A stretch of DNA of 60,504 nucleotides from a virus. The stretch lies in IMG/VR virus record IMGVR_UViG_3300034106_004501, positions 1 to 60,504 of that record; one strand, written 5' to 3'. The notes under the pieces were generated by a model, which ran no database searches, was not told the origin of the DNA, and saw only the letters and a list, made by a program, of their open reading frames with translations. A program made the position numbers and the translations under genes. Of the stretch, positions 1-9,077 are shown in pieces. Position 1 is the stretch's first letter, and each line of letters starts with the position of its first letter.

Positions 1-13
1 ATTTTTTAGCCAT
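1..13 (-). CDS. Start of a next gene, cut by the window edge
   Basis: An ATG on the minus strand begins at position 13 and reads M-A-K-K before the window ends. It lies 5 bases beyond the stop codon of the glycosyltransferase gene that ends at 19, which fits the tight packing elsewhere. Nothing can be said about function, and the call rests only on position and the start codon. Confidence 0.3.
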
Positions 14-18
14 ACGAG

Positions 19-1206
19 TTATTTATTATAAATATGAATCAAATTATGTTCGTATGTTTCTAAATTATTAATTGTTATTTTAAATATATCTAATTCAAAT
101 GTACCTACTTCACCTGACTCAGCTATTATTTCTGGTAATTGAGTTAATATGTTAAATAATTCTTGAGTTAATAATTTACCATCAAATTTAACTATAATAT
201 CATTATTAGGTACAGTATGTTTTATTAGTTTAAATTTACTTTTAAGATCAATTTTAGTATGTGGTTGCTCATTTTCATAATAAGTAGCTTCATTAATACC
301 TAATTCATCATCTGTATATAAAGTATTACACCATGGTTCTAAAGCTGTTATTAATTGTAAATTGCAATTATCAACTACAAAACCAATATCATACTTATGA
401 GGTATAATTGGTTTTAAATAATCATCATGTTTAACAAAATGTCCCCACTTACGAATAAAATTTCTAGCATTTTTACTTGTTGTATAAATCCATTCTTCAC
501 TATTTTTTCCAGCACTACCTCCTGCATGTTTATTAAATCTACTTCCTCTACTAGTAAAGTGATAAACTAAACCATCCCATGATTGAATCACTTTATATCC
601 TTTTAAAACAAAACGATTAAATAAATCACTATCTTCTTTTGATTGAGGAGCAAATAATTCATCATGTCCACCAATAGCTAAGTAATCTGTCTTATACATA
701 CACCATGGTGCAAATATACCTTCAGTTACTTTATCTTTATTTTGGGTTTCGAAAAATCCTATAGCATTCATAGATGCATTAAAATCAAATTGATCTACTT
801 CATTCCCCCAATCTTGAGTTATTTTTTCTGGTCCTGGAGGATGTAATGGTGGTTCAATTCTAGTAGCACTAACTACAGTACCTGGTTTTAAATGTTTTAA
901 TATATTGGTATCTAAATTAGGTCCAGCTATCATATCTGCGTGAAAAGCAAATATAATTTCGGTTCTAGCCATTTCAATACCTTTATCAAACATGCCGACA
1001 ATACCAATACGGTTTGGTCCTGGGTTGCGAAAAGTAAGTAAGTCTTCATCGTTTATTGATTTAATCCATTCTTGAGTTCCATCTTCACTAGCATCATCTA
1101 ATATAAGTATTTCATGTTTAGTTGATAAATTACGAATTGATTTATACGCTAGTTGAAGAAATTCTAAATTATTTCTACTTGGTAGTACAAATGTTATTTT
1201 TTGCAT
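19..1206 (-). CDS. Family 2 glycosyltransferase with extra C-terminal region
   Basis: 395 residues. The N-terminal part is a GT-A fold: a beta strand with LPSRN near residue 8, LDDASEDGT at 36-44 (nucleotide-binding acidic motif) and HADM at 89-92 in the place of the DxD metal-binding motif. Family 2 enzymes move a sugar from a nucleotide donor to an acceptor. The last ~130 residues match nothing I recognise and may bind the acceptor. The gene is the last complete one of a sugar-enzyme run (11801 down to 19) and overlaps the upstream epimerase gene by 13 bases, so the two are probably translated together. Donor and acceptor are unknown. Confidence 0.8.
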   Translation of the reverse strand: MQKITFVLPSRNNLEFLQLAYKSIRNLSTKHEILILDDASEDGTQEWIKSINDEDLLTFRNPGPNRIGIVGMFDKGIEMARTEIIFAFHADMIAGPNLDTNILKHLKPGTVVSATRIEPPLHPPGPEKITQDWGNEVDQFDFNASMNAIGFFETQNKDKVTEGIFAPWCMYKTDYLAIGGHDELFAPQSKEDSDLFNRFVLKGYKVIQSWDGLVYHFTSRGSRFNKHAGGSAGKNSEEWIYTTSKNARNFIRKWGHFVKHDDYLKPIIPHKYDIGFVVDNCNLQLITALEPWCNTLYTDDELGINEATYYENEQPHTKIDLKSKFKLIKHTVPNNDIIVKFDGKLLTQELFNILTQLPEIIAESGEVGTFELDIFKITINNLETYEHNLIHIYNK

Positions 1207-2042
1207 AAATATTCTTTTATATAATCTTCAATATTTCGTTTAGGTGACCACCCTAATGTTTCTTTAGCTAATGGATCTTCACATAATGTTACAAATGCTT
1301 CTCCTGGTTTATCATCTTTATATATAACTTCTTTATTAAACATAGTAGATATTTCTTTAACTGAGTAATTTCTATTTCTGCCTAATTCAAAGATATAACC
1401 CCATTTTTGTTTTTCTAAGATTAGTATCAATGCTTCAACTATATCTTCAACATGGGTGAAATCTCTACGTTTTCTACCATCACCATATATAACTAATGGT
1501 TGTCCTTCTTCAACTTTTTTTTCCCATGCTCCAATTAATGTTGTATAACCACCTTCTTTTAGTTGGTATGGACCATAAACATTGTAAAAACGTGTTATTG
1601 TTGATTTTAATTTGTATATGTTTTCAAATAATTGAATTATTTCTTCTCCTATATCTTTACTAAAAGTATATGGATTAGTTAATTTACCAGCATGATGAGA
1701 ACTACTACCAGCGTATATAAGTGGTATATTATTTTTAGCGCAATAACTAGCTAATTTTAAAGTACCATTAGCGTTTGTAGTAAAATATTCTTCAGGTTTA
1801 TCAAATGATGGTTGTATCCTAGCTATAGCAGCTAAATGATATACAACATCAAATTCTCCCCAAGCGTTATAATCACTAATATTTCTAATATCATAATTAA
1901 TATACTTAACTCCTGGTTGGTGATTTGATTCTAATCCTGTATTGTAATTATCTATAGATATAACATTATATCCCTTTTTAAGTAAGGCTTTAATTAGGTT
2001 AGTACCAACAAAGCCAGCTCCTCCTGTAACTAATATATTCAT
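1194..2042 (-). CDS. NAD-dependent sugar epimerase/dehydratase (extended SDR)
   Basis: 282 residues. The Rossmann motif GGAGFVG is at 7-13, followed by DNYNTG near 31-36, which contacts the cofactor in UDP-glucose 4-epimerase-like enzymes. The catalytic Y-x3-K is YTFSK at 125-129, with the Ser-rich strand GSSSHH at 112-117 and RFYNVYGP typical of the family. The enzyme should oxidise and re-reduce, or dehydrate, a nucleotide sugar in the cytoplasm. The neighbouring RmlD-like reductase and RfbH-type dehydrase suggest a role in making a deoxysugar, possibly as the last epimerase or reductase step, but substrate cannot be read from sequence. Confidence 0.85.
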   Translation of the reverse strand: MNILVTGGAGFVGTNLIKALLKKGYNVISIDNYNTGLESNHQPGVKYINYDIRNISDYNAWGEFDVVYHLAAIARIQPSFDKPEEYFTTNANGTLKLASYCAKNNIPLIYAGSSSHHAGKLTNPYTFSKDIGEEIIQLFENIYKLKSTITRFYNVYGPYQLKEGGYTTLIGAWEKKVEEGQPLVIYGDGRKRRDFTHVEDIVEALILILEKQKWGYIFELGRNRNYSVKEISTMFNKEVIYKDDKPGEAFVTLCEDPLAKETLGWSPKRNIEDYIKEYLCKK

Positions 2043-2047
2043 AAAAT

Positions 2048-2722
2048 TTATTTTAATCTCAACATACCTGTTCTTTCAAACATAGTATTATAATACACTA
2101 AATCATTTTTATATTTATCTTTTAACTGTTTTATATCCTCAAGATAATGAATTTCTTTAGCTATTCCAACTTTATTTAATTCTAATCCAGCATATATTAA
2201 AGGCTCAAAATGTAATGATGGATGTCCATTATTAATACATTTATCAGCTATAATATTATAATTGTCTAAATTAAATACTTTACTATATAAATCTCTAGTT
2301 ATAAAGAAAAATTCAGTCCTAATTGGTAAACTTTTATTATCAATTAAATTATAATTATCATCAAACATCCATTGTCTAGGTATACCAGCTAATTTTTTAT
2401 TTGATTGAATATATTCTTTAACCATCCAATCTATATCATTTATATCTCTAAAAATCATATCTGCATGGTAATGTAAAATATAATCTTGAGTTAATAATTC
2501 ATTAGCTGAACTTGCTAAAGCAAATGCACCCATATGTTTATTAGGATTATATTGTAACCAATTTATATTTAAACCGGTTTCTTGAGATATAAGTTTAATT
2601 TGTTCTTCATCTTCAAAATTAGTTATAAAATGTATTGGGTATTTGAAATTGAATTTATTATAAAACTCAGCTTGTATTTTAAACTCATTAACATCATAAC
2701 ATGTACATACTATATCAACCAT
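2048..2722 (-). CDS. Glycosyltransferase-like protein
   Basis: 224 residues, short for a full glycosyltransferase. It shows a GT-A-like start (MVDIVCTCYD), a strand reading HFITNF, and HYHADMIF near residue 84, the same H-A-D-M signature as in the family 2 enzyme that ends this gene run; this probably replaces DxD. There is no signal peptide or membrane segment. It sits between the epimerase gene and another small transferase-like gene, overlapping the latter by 8 bases. I call it a sugar transferase from this motif and from context; the catalytic assignment is inference. Confidence 0.5.
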   Translation of the reverse strand: MVDIVCTCYDVNEFKIQAEFYNKFNFKYPIHFITNFEDEEQIKLISQETGLNINWLQYNPNKHMGAFALASSANELLTQDYILHYHADMIFRDINDIDWMVKEYIQSNKKLAGIPRQWMFDDNYNLIDNKSLPIRTEFFFITRDLYSKVFNLDNYNIIADKCINNGHPSLHFEPLIYAGLELNKVGIAKEIHYLEDIKQLKDKYKNDLVYYNTMFERTGMLRLK

Positions 2723-3425
2723 GTTTTCCTCTTTCTAATTCATAAATAAAATCTGAGTCAGCATACCTATCAGATAAATATCCCATTCTGTCATTACCAA
2801 ATATTTTATTAAATTTATATCCATTTAGATTAACCATTATGTTTCCCCATTGTATATTTTCCATTTTCCCATCATATGGGTCATTAATATATTCAAATCC
2901 ATTTATACGTTTATAATTAAAATAAGTCATACAAATAAAACTACCTCTAATTGTTGTGTAACATTGTAATGGTGTATCAAATAATTCTTTATTAGTAGCT
3001 ACATCTAACCAAGTATTAATTGAACCATAAGGTATAGATTCTTCAGTATTATTAGGTGTTATAATAGCATTTGGATCTAAATAAAAACCATAATTCATTC
3101 CATTAGCCATAACATCAAATTTATATGTGCTTGATAAACATAAATTTATAAAACTCCAATCTTTAATTATTATATCATCATGAGTAAAAAATATAAAATC
3201 ATCATCATTTAAATTTAAATGATTTACTCCTTGAACATAACCTCCCCATTCTAGACCTATATTATCAAATAATTTCCAATCAAAATTATCTTTAATTATT
3301 TGAGGTGGATCTTTTCTACAAACCCAAAATACATTAATGTTGTCATTACTGTTTTTTAATTCAATAAGATCATTTATGTAATCAGGAAAATAATGCCATC
3401 CTATAATTATAAATTGTATTTTCAT
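2715..3425 (-). CDS. Glycosyltransferase-like protein
   Basis: 236 residues. Strands alternating with helices at the N-terminus (IQFIIIGWHYF, NVFWVCRKD) and the acidic motif FFTHDDIII around residue 80 resemble the nucleotide-sugar and metal-binding part of GT-A enzymes. The end of the gene overlaps the start of the next one at 2722, and its own start overlaps the deacetylase gene at 3422 by 4 bases, so it is part of one translated block. Acceptor and donor are unknown; it could also be a non-catalytic relative. Confidence 0.5.
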   Translation of the reverse strand: MKIQFIIIGWHYFPDYINDLIELKNSNDNINVFWVCRKDPPQIIKDNFDWKLFDNIGLEWGGYVQGVNHLNLNDDDFIFFTHDDIIIKDWSFINLCLSSTYKFDVMANGMNYGFYLDPNAIITPNNTEESIPYGSINTWLDVATNKELFDTPLQCYTTIRGSFICMTYFNYKRINGFEYINDPYDGKMENIQWGNIMVNLNGYKFNKIFGNDRMGYLSDRYADSDFIYELERGKHG

Positions 3426-4090
3426 AACTCATTAAATAGTTTAAAATTTAGTTCAAAATTATCTTTTAAATATAAAAGTATATGTCTGAAGTTTTCATAA
3501 TTATCTTCAGTCCAATTATTCTTATTGTATTCACCCCATATGTGAGATTGAAAATATATAGTATTATCTACCATTGTTATAGATTCTGTATTATGGATTG
3601 AACTTTCACCTTTAAATATTCTATTATTTACTTTAATATTATCATTAAGATGAGTATGAATTGCTGTATAATTAAATACTTCACTTACAGCATCAAAGCT
3701 ACCTTGTGTTGCTAACCAACCTGGCATTCTCCATCCAGTGGGAGAATAACCTGTTGAATCCCATTCATGTAAACATTCTATTAATCTATCTTTAGCTTGA
3801 TTATAATCTAGTTCTACAAACTCACACTCACGACAACTTGGATTATTAACTGTTCGTTTATGGTAATGTCCATGTCCTGCTAATTCAATCCAATTATACT
3901 GTTGCCAATAATGAATCCAGTCTTTATGTTTAGATAAAGGATATTTGTTATGATAATTGGATGGAGAAAATAAAACAAATTTACAGCCAAATTCTTTATT
4001 TAATTCTTTTAAATATTCTACTGACTGATCACCTTCACATCCCCAATTTTGTTCTGGGTGTGTATCATCTATTGCTACTATTATATTCAT
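3422..4090 (-). CDS. Polysaccharide deacetylase-like protein (NodB superfamily)
   Basis: 222 residues. The pattern matches a NodB-type metal-dependent deacetylase: an early acidic pair AIDDTHP at 6-12, the H-x3-H zinc pair in GHGHYHKR near residues 91-98, and GWRMPGW around 137-143, where such enzymes carry an Arg-Pro pair near the active site. Members remove N- or O-acetyl groups from sugars. It is embedded among glycosyltransferases and overlaps both neighbours by 4 bases. It could trim an acetyl group from a glycan built by the adjacent enzymes. No signal peptide is seen, so it should act in the cytoplasm. Confidence 0.6.
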   Translation of the reverse strand: MNIIVAIDDTHPEQNWGCEGDQSVEYLKELNKEFGCKFVLFSPSNYHNKYPLSKHKDWIHYWQQYNWIELAGHGHYHKRTVNNPSCRECEFVELDYNQAKDRLIECLHEWDSTGYSPTGWRMPGWLATQGSFDAVSEVFNYTAIHTHLNDNIKVNNRIFKGESSIHNTESITMVDNTIYFQSHIWGEYNKNNWTEDNYENFRHILLYLKDNFELNFKLFNEL

Positions 4091-5034
4091 AGTTTATTAA
4101 AGTAATTATTCATTTTAAATATAAACTGTTCCTCACTGAAATGTGTTCTATAATTTTGTTTAGCATCACCACAACATTCAATATAAAACGTTTCATCAGT
4201 TTTTAATTTAATAGCTAAATTTCTAGCTGATTCTAAATCACCTAAATCAACACTTAATAATGGATGTATTTTTCTTTGAGTATCAGCTTCATTATATCCA
4301 ATACAAGGTATACCTAAGAAACCACAGTTCATAGCAAATGTACCCGCAGCTATTGTAGGCATTAAATGTATAGCGTATTTAAATTCAGCTAATGCTTTAA
4401 TCCAATCAACCCATTGTAAATAAGGTAAATGAGTAACTAATTGTTCTTCATTTGGTTGACGTCGTCCCATACTAGGACAATATATTGGTAAGTCAAATTC
4501 AGTAGCAATAACATAACTATCAAACCCACCATACCATCTAGTGAAGTTACCTCCTATTATAGTTTTATCTTGTAGTTTAATATTTTTAAATTCTAAAACA
4601 CTATCCTCAACCATTAATGAAGGAATATCTTGTACTAATGCTTTTGGATTAATACCTTTAAAATAAGGTATATCAGTTTCATTTTCACTTAATATTCCAT
4701 CTACACTAGTTAATAAATTATAATGCCATATTTGTTGATGTACTGGTAGATCTTGGTATATCCAACTAGGTCCTTCTTGCATAAACACTACTTTATCTGC
4801 TATTTTACGGACTTTATCTACTATATCAATATTATATAATTTATCTCTATCAGTTGGTGTTTTGGGTATTAATAACACTGCTACATCATATCTATTTGGT
4901 ATGTTGTCTATATTAAATAAAGGATAATGATCAACTTGTAAAGCACACATTTGAGCAAATTCAACTCTCATGTTGGGATGATTTCTAGGTACTTTACCTA
5001 TGAATCCCATTTGAGATAAAAATACTACATTCAT
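4087..5034 (-). CDS. Probable GT-B-type glycosyltransferase
   Basis: 315 residues. The layout suggests two Rossmann-like halves: an N-terminal half with VVFLSQMGFIG and a C-terminal half with IIGGNFTRWYGG, HLMPTIAAGTFAMNCGFLGIPCIG and a following DTQRKIHP, the place where GT-B enzymes hold the nucleotide sugar (glycine-rich strand and G-x-P). No membrane segment is present. It is packed with 4-base overlaps between the deacetylase and the RmlD-like reductase. The fold call is moderate; sugar and acceptor are unknown. Confidence 0.55.
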   Translation of the reverse strand: MNVVFLSQMGFIGKVPRNHPNMRVEFAQMCALQVDHYPLFNIDNIPNRYDVAVLLIPKTPTDRDKLYNIDIVDKVRKIADKVVFMQEGPSWIYQDLPVHQQIWHYNLLTSVDGILSENETDIPYFKGINPKALVQDIPSLMVEDSVLEFKNIKLQDKTIIGGNFTRWYGGFDSYVIATEFDLPIYCPSMGRRQPNEEQLVTHLPYLQWVDWIKALAEFKYAIHLMPTIAAGTFAMNCGFLGIPCIGYNEADTQRKIHPLLSVDLGDLESARNLAIKLKTDETFYIECCGDAKQNYRTHFSEEQFIFKMNNYFNKL

Positions 5035-5708
5035 AACATTAATTTAAGTTTATCAATATTCATTGATATATCACTGGGTACATTATTTGGTCTAAACTCT
5101 GATATAATATTTGAGTTTGTTTGTTTAGCTAATTGATATATTGTTTTTTTCTCTGTTCCTACATTATATAATCCATTAGCATTTTTATTTATCAATTGTA
5201 TAACTAAATCAGCTATAACATCAACATAATCAAAATTTCCATATTGATCAATCCATCCTTTATTATACGGAAATGGTTTTGGTTTAAATGAACATCTACA
5301 TATTAAATAATCATTATTATTAAACATAACATATTCATCTGCTAATAATTTTGAATATGAATAAAAATTTGGAGCTGGTATAGCTAAACCATTTTCATCA
5401 ATATCAGAATCTGAATCAGCGTAAACATAATCTGTGGATATATGAATTAATTTTTTGTTTAATGTTTTACAAAGATTTGATAATTTAATAACAAAATGAT
5501 AATTAATAGAATATATACTTTCTTTATCTGTTGAGTATGTGTCTGTATTAGCTAAACAATTTAATATGACATCATAATGCCCTAAATAAAAAGATAATGA
5601 ATCATTAATAAAATCAATATTGTCTTTTTTTCTAGAAATATAATCCCATCCTGTTTGTCTTACAATCTCACTTCCTAATAAACCATCTCCTAGTACTAAT
5701 ATTTTCAT
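5031..5708 (-). CDS. RmlD-like dTDP-4-dehydrorhamnose reductase family protein
   Basis: 225 residues, somewhat shorter than RmlD (about 300). The NAD(P) motif GDGLLGSE is at 7-14, HISTDYVY at 89-96 and the catalytic Y-x3-K is YSYSK at 116-120. RmlD-type enzymes reduce a 4-keto nucleotide sugar to give the final 6-deoxysugar. The shorter C-terminus may mean a different substrate. It sits directly after the RfbH-like dehydrase gene with a 4-base overlap, so the two probably work on the same keto-sugar. Cytoplasmic. Confidence 0.75.
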   Translation of the reverse strand: MKILVLGDGLLGSEIVRQTGWDYISRKKDNIDFINDSLSFYLGHYDVILNCLANTDTYSTDKESIYSINYHFVIKLSNLCKTLNKKLIHISTDYVYADSDSDIDENGLAIPAPNFYSYSKLLADEYVMFNNNDYLICRCSFKPKPFPYNKGWIDQYGNFDYVDVIADLVIQLINKNANGLYNVGTEKKTIYQLAKQTNSNIISEFRPNNVPSDISMNIDKLKLML

Positions 5709-6991
5709 TTAAATTTAGTTATAACATCATTTATATAATTAAATACAGGTTCTGTATAATGTGGAGCTGCTCCTATAAAAAATACCTTATCAAGTACTTT
5801 ATTTGCTTCCGGATATAAATTATAGTCATCAAGTTTAGAATAACCTGGGTGTAGTAAGATATTACCTGCAAAATAATTTCTAGTTTGTATTTTATTTGCT
5901 TCTAGATATTCTACTAGTCTATGTTTTAATCCTGGTTCATCACATATAAATGGAGTACCAAACCAACATGGATCTGCTTTAGGTAATACATCTGGTATTC
6001 TTAGACCAGGTATATTATCAGTGAATATTTTAGATAAAGTATTTCTAGAAACTTTTCTATTAGCTTCAATTTCATCTAATTTATCAAGTTGAACTAAACC
6101 AATTGCACCTTGTAAATCTAATGGTTTTAAATTATATCCCATTTCACTAAACACATACTTATGATCTATAACACCATCATAGTTTTCTAACCATTTATCA
6201 AATCTATTCCCACATGTTCCACAAGGTAATAAGTTAGCGGAACCAATACAATAACAATCTCTACCCCACCAACTTAAACTTACAAATAATTTTTTTAATT
6301 CATCATCATCTGTACAACACATTCCTCCCTCTCCTGTACTAATATGATGTGCTGGATAAAAAGAGTTAGCGTATGCTACATAATATTCATTTAAATATTT
6401 TCCATCCCATCTACTTCCTAAGCTATCACAGTTATCTCCTATTAATTTTATATTATATTTAACACATAATTTAATTAATTTATCCATATCTGGAGGATTA
6501 CCTAATACAGGTGATATAAATATACCTTTAGTTCTAGATGTTATTTTAGATTCAATTTGATTAACATCAAAATTTAAAGTATTCCATTCAATATCTACAA
6601 ATACTGGTTTTAATCTGTTTTGATATAATACAGAAATAGTAGTTGCAAACCCAACAGGTGATACAATTATCTCATCATCATCTTCCCATTTAAATCTTTT
6701 CTTTAAAGCAGCTATTAAAATTAAATTAGCTGAACTTCCTGAATTGACCATATGTGAATGTCTAGTATTAAATCGTTTACTAAATTTATTCTCAAATTTA
6801 TATACTTTCTCTCCAGCTGTGATCCATTTACCATTTAGAAATGAATCTATAGCTGCTTCAGTTTCTTTATCATCCCAATATGGACCTGAGTAGTAAATAG
6901 GTGTTTCACCTGGTTTAAACGCTTTAGCATTATAAATGTAAGGTGATACATGATTACTAATTAGAGACTGGATGTTTTCTATCTTAATCAT
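5705..6991 (-). CDS. rfbH: CDP-4-keto-6-deoxyglucose 3-dehydrase (E1/RfbH type)
   Basis: 428 residues, DegT/DnrJ/EryC1 fold. Two features separate it from ordinary aminotransferases. The PLP-binding lysine is replaced by histidine: FYPAHHISTGEGG has His215 in the Lys position, as in E1 and ColD dehydrases. Four cysteines (246, 248, 257, 260; D-C-Y-C then C-G-T-C-G-N-R-F) lie where E1 holds its [2Fe-2S] cluster. E1 removes the 3-hydroxyl in the route to 3,6-dideoxyhexoses such as paratose or abequose, using PMP and electrons from a separate reductase (E3), which is not in this window. Spacing between the second and third Cys is longer than I recall for E1. A 4-base overlap links it to the RmlD-like gene. 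Confidence 0.85.
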   Translation of the reverse strand: MIKIENIQSLISNHVSPYIYNAKAFKPGETPIYYSGPYWDDKETEAAIDSFLNGKWITAGEKVYKFENKFSKRFNTRHSHMVNSGSSANLILIAALKKRFKWEDDDEIIVSPVGFATTISVLYQNRLKPVFVDIEWNTLNFDVNQIESKITSRTKGIFISPVLGNPPDMDKLIKLCVKYNIKLIGDNCDSLGSRWDGKYLNEYYVAYANSFYPAHHISTGEGGMCCTDDDELKKLFVSLSWWGRDCYCIGSANLLPCGTCGNRFDKWLENYDGVIDHKYVFSEMGYNLKPLDLQGAIGLVQLDKLDEIEANRKVSRNTLSKIFTDNIPGLRIPDVLPKADPCWFGTPFICDEPGLKHRLVEYLEANKIQTRNYFAGNILLHPGYSKLDDYNLYPEANKVLDKVFFIGAAPHYTEPVFNYINDVITKFK

Positions 6992-7001
6992 TGTTATTTT
7001 A

Positions 7002-7637
7002 TTATTTTATTTTTTGTATAATGCAAGTCATGCTATGGCTTAAATTAGGTGAGTTGGTATAAAAATCAACATTACTGATATTATTGAATATATAATTTAT
7101 TTCTTTTTCAGTCATATAATTAGAATATAATTTACCATAATGATTTATATTTTGAAGCATTTGACATGTGTTAACATGACATTCATAATCATTAAAACGT
7201 TCTTGGAATGAAGTATGTATATCCTCTAATATATAAAATCCTCCTGGCTTAACAAAAGGAAATAAATATCCTAAACTAACTTGTTGTTGTTTCATTGTGT
7301 GACCACCATCATCAATAATTAAATCAAATTCATCGAAACTTGATTGGTCTAGTACTTTAGCTAAATCTTCTCTATTAGATTGATCTATCTTATCAAATAA
7401 AAACATTCTATCATTTTCCTTCTCTATTAATAAATTAATATCAGCGCCATATATTTTAGCATTTGGAAAATAATCAGACCACATTCTAATACTTGGACCA
7501 TATTGGACTCCAATTTCAAAAATATTAGTAAATGTTTCTCTATATTGATTTAAAAAGCTATCATAAAATGGAGTAAAATTATGATCAGTAGCTTTATCAG
7601 TATTGTATTTAACTCCTAATTGTGTTAGTTGATCCAT
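7002..7637 (-). CDS. Class I SAM-dependent methyltransferase
   Basis: 211 residues from the ATG at 7637. A longer frame runs to 7682, but it would overlap the next gene by over 40 bases, whereas the ATG at 7637 (reading MDQLTQLG) is one base from that gene's stop. The SAM-binding motif is IFEIGVQYGPSIRMW, followed by IYGADIN (acidic end of strand 2), DLIIDDGGH, and GGFYILEDIH. These match the small-molecule O-methyltransferases found in sugar and antibiotic clusters (macrocin or CmcI type). In this run it may methylate a sugar hydroxyl. The acceptor is not known. Confidence 0.75.
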   Translation of the reverse strand: MDQLTQLGVKYNTDKATDHNFTPFYDSFLNQYRETFTNIFEIGVQYGPSIRMWSDYFPNAKIYGADINLLIEKENDRMFLFDKIDQSNREDLAKVLDQSSFDEFDLIIDDGGHTMKQQQVSLGYLFPFVKPGGFYILEDIHTSFQERFNDYECHVNTCQMLQNINHYGKLYSNYMTEKEINYIFNNISNVDFYTNSPNLSHSMTCIIQKIK

Positions 7638-7638
7638 A

Positions 7639-8268
7639 TTATAATGTATTATAAAAATTATTTTGATGTTCTTGTCTTTCAATTGTCTTAGGATGAATTA
7701 AATCATATCCTTCAGGTAGATTAGCTATTCGCTTCCATCCTGATAAACGTTCATGTACTTTATTTACCCAGTTTATTTCTGCTGAATTAAAACAAATACG
7801 AGTTTGATAATCAGGATAGTTAATCCATCCATTTTCATCTACAAACCACTTCCATTTATCAATATGATCTCTAGTTAATCCATCCACTGTATTAATTCTA
7901 GGTACAGCTATAACATCAACTAATCCTTTATTTATATTAAGTATACTATGAATATTATCTAATAACCCTTCACTTAAATACTCATCAGCATCAATAAAGA
8001 AAATCCAATCTTTATAACATTTATTTTTAAGATTATTTTTAAAAGAAGAAAAATCATTATTTAAAGAATATTCTATAACCTCATATTCATATCTTGTACC
8101 TCGTGCTTCATAACTTTTAACTACATCACGAACTTTTTTAGTAGCAGTTTTATCTAATTGAACTATAACCTCATCTCCATCATTTATATGAGTATGAAGT
8201 TGGTTCAAAAGTCTATCTAATTCTTCATGTTCATTACAAGCAGTAATAGCAAAACTAATTGTTACCAT
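7639..8268 (-). CDS. Family 2 glycosyltransferase
   Basis: 209 residues. Typical GT-A beginning SFAITACNEHEELDRLL, then acidic DEVIVQLD, and FFIDADEYLS near residue 95 as the DxD motif. The later part WVNKVHERLSGW resembles the Kdo/heptose-linked LpsC or WaaE subgroup, where a similar V-H-E motif occurs. It should transfer a hexose in the cytoplasm. Flanked by the methyltransferase gene and a zinc-ribbon gene. Assignment to family 2 is firm, to subgroup only suggestive. Confidence 0.8.
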   Translation of the reverse strand: MVTISFAITACNEHEELDRLLNQLHTHINDGDEVIVQLDKTATKKVRDVVKSYEARGTRYEYEVIEYSLNNDFSSFKNNLKNKCYKDWIFFIDADEYLSEGLLDNIHSILNINKGLVDVIAVPRINTVDGLTRDHIDKWKWFVDENGWINYPDYQTRICFNSAEINWVNKVHERLSGWKRIANLPEGYDLIHPKTIERQEHQNNFYNTL

Positions 8269-8278
8269 GACCTTATTT

Positions 8279-8710
8279 TTAGATTAAATTAATATAAGCA
8301 CACGCCTCATCAAAAGACATTTTATCAAATGTTTTTAATGTTTTAGGATCTGATTTATGAGTGGCTCCTTTTAGTTTATTTTTTTCTTCATCTGTTGTCT
8401 CAACAGCTATAATACCTGCCCATCCCCAATTATCCTTACTAGTACCATTAGCGAACACAGTACCTTTACTAGGTACATTAAGTACTGTTGGATACCAAAC
8501 TCGTTTTTTATCATCTACAAATTTAATATCTTTATATAGCTCAGGCAATACTTCTTCTGTATCAAGTACTAATTGACTTCCATCAATCATAACTTCATTA
8601 GTTGTGAAACCACAACCCATGCAATTCCATATAATTATCTTATCTGAGCTTTCATGTTCATAGCAAGCATCTGACTCGCAATGAGAACATATTACTAATT
8701 TATCATTCAT
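8279..8710 (-). CDS. Zinc-ribbon protein of unknown function
   Basis: 143 residues. The N-terminus has C-x2-C (CSHC) near residue 8 and C-x2-C (CMGC) near 30, which would form a small zinc ribbon. The rest is mixed, with acidic stretches and WYPTVLNVPSKGTVF followed by WGWAGI. No catalytic motif is seen. It overlaps the following upstream gene (8703) by 8 bases. I do not recognise a family with known function. Confidence 0.6.
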   Translation of the reverse strand: MNDKLVICSHCESDACYEHESSDKIIIWNCMGCGFTTNEVMIDGSQLVLDTEEVLPELYKDIKFVDDKKRVWYPTVLNVPSKGTVFANGTSKDNWGWAGIIAVETTDEEKNKLKGATHKSDPKTLKTFDKMSFDEACAYINLI

Positions 8711-9077
8711 TTTCTTTCTTTTTATTTTCTAATGTACTGTTTATATAATATCCAAATCCTTCTGGATGGTTAGTGTAGTGCCAATTTCCCATTTTATCAT
8801 TCCATACCATTGTAGTGGATATTGAAGTTCCATTTGATGAGGTAGAGAAAGTATTAGCTGATACTCCAGATCCTGTTACATGTATAGTTCCATTTAATGG
8901 TATTTCTTTTATGTAGTAACAATTATCTATTTCATCATCTATTCCAGGATTATCATTATAGTCTTGGATTTCATTTAAAACTTCTTTGATACGGTCCCAT
9001 TGTTTAGGAGTTGGGTGAAAATCATTACATGCTTCTGTGAAACCTGTAAACCAAACTATAAATTCATTACTTGTCAT
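8703..9077 (-). CDS. Hypothetical protein
   Basis: 124 residues. The N-terminal half is helical (WFTGFTEACNDFHPTPKQWDRI), a pattern seen in small phage proteins of unknown role; the C-terminal half is Ser/Thr/Gly rich (GSGVSANTFSTSSNG) and likely beta or disordered. No membrane segment, no cysteines suited to metal binding. Its start overlaps the end of the GT gene at 9067 by 11 bases, so it is translated with the glycan run. Confidence 0.5.
   Translation of the reverse strand: MTSNEFIVWFTGFTEACNDFHPTPKQWDRIKEVLNEIQDYNDNPGIDDEIDNCYYIKEIPLNGTIHVTGSGVSANTFSTSSNGTSISTTMVWNDKMGNWHYTNHPEGFGYYINSTLENKKKENE

Noticed and set aside
7638-7682. Longer start for the methyltransferase gene
   Set aside because: Would overlap the next gene by 44 bases; the ATG at 7637 sits one base after that gene's stop.
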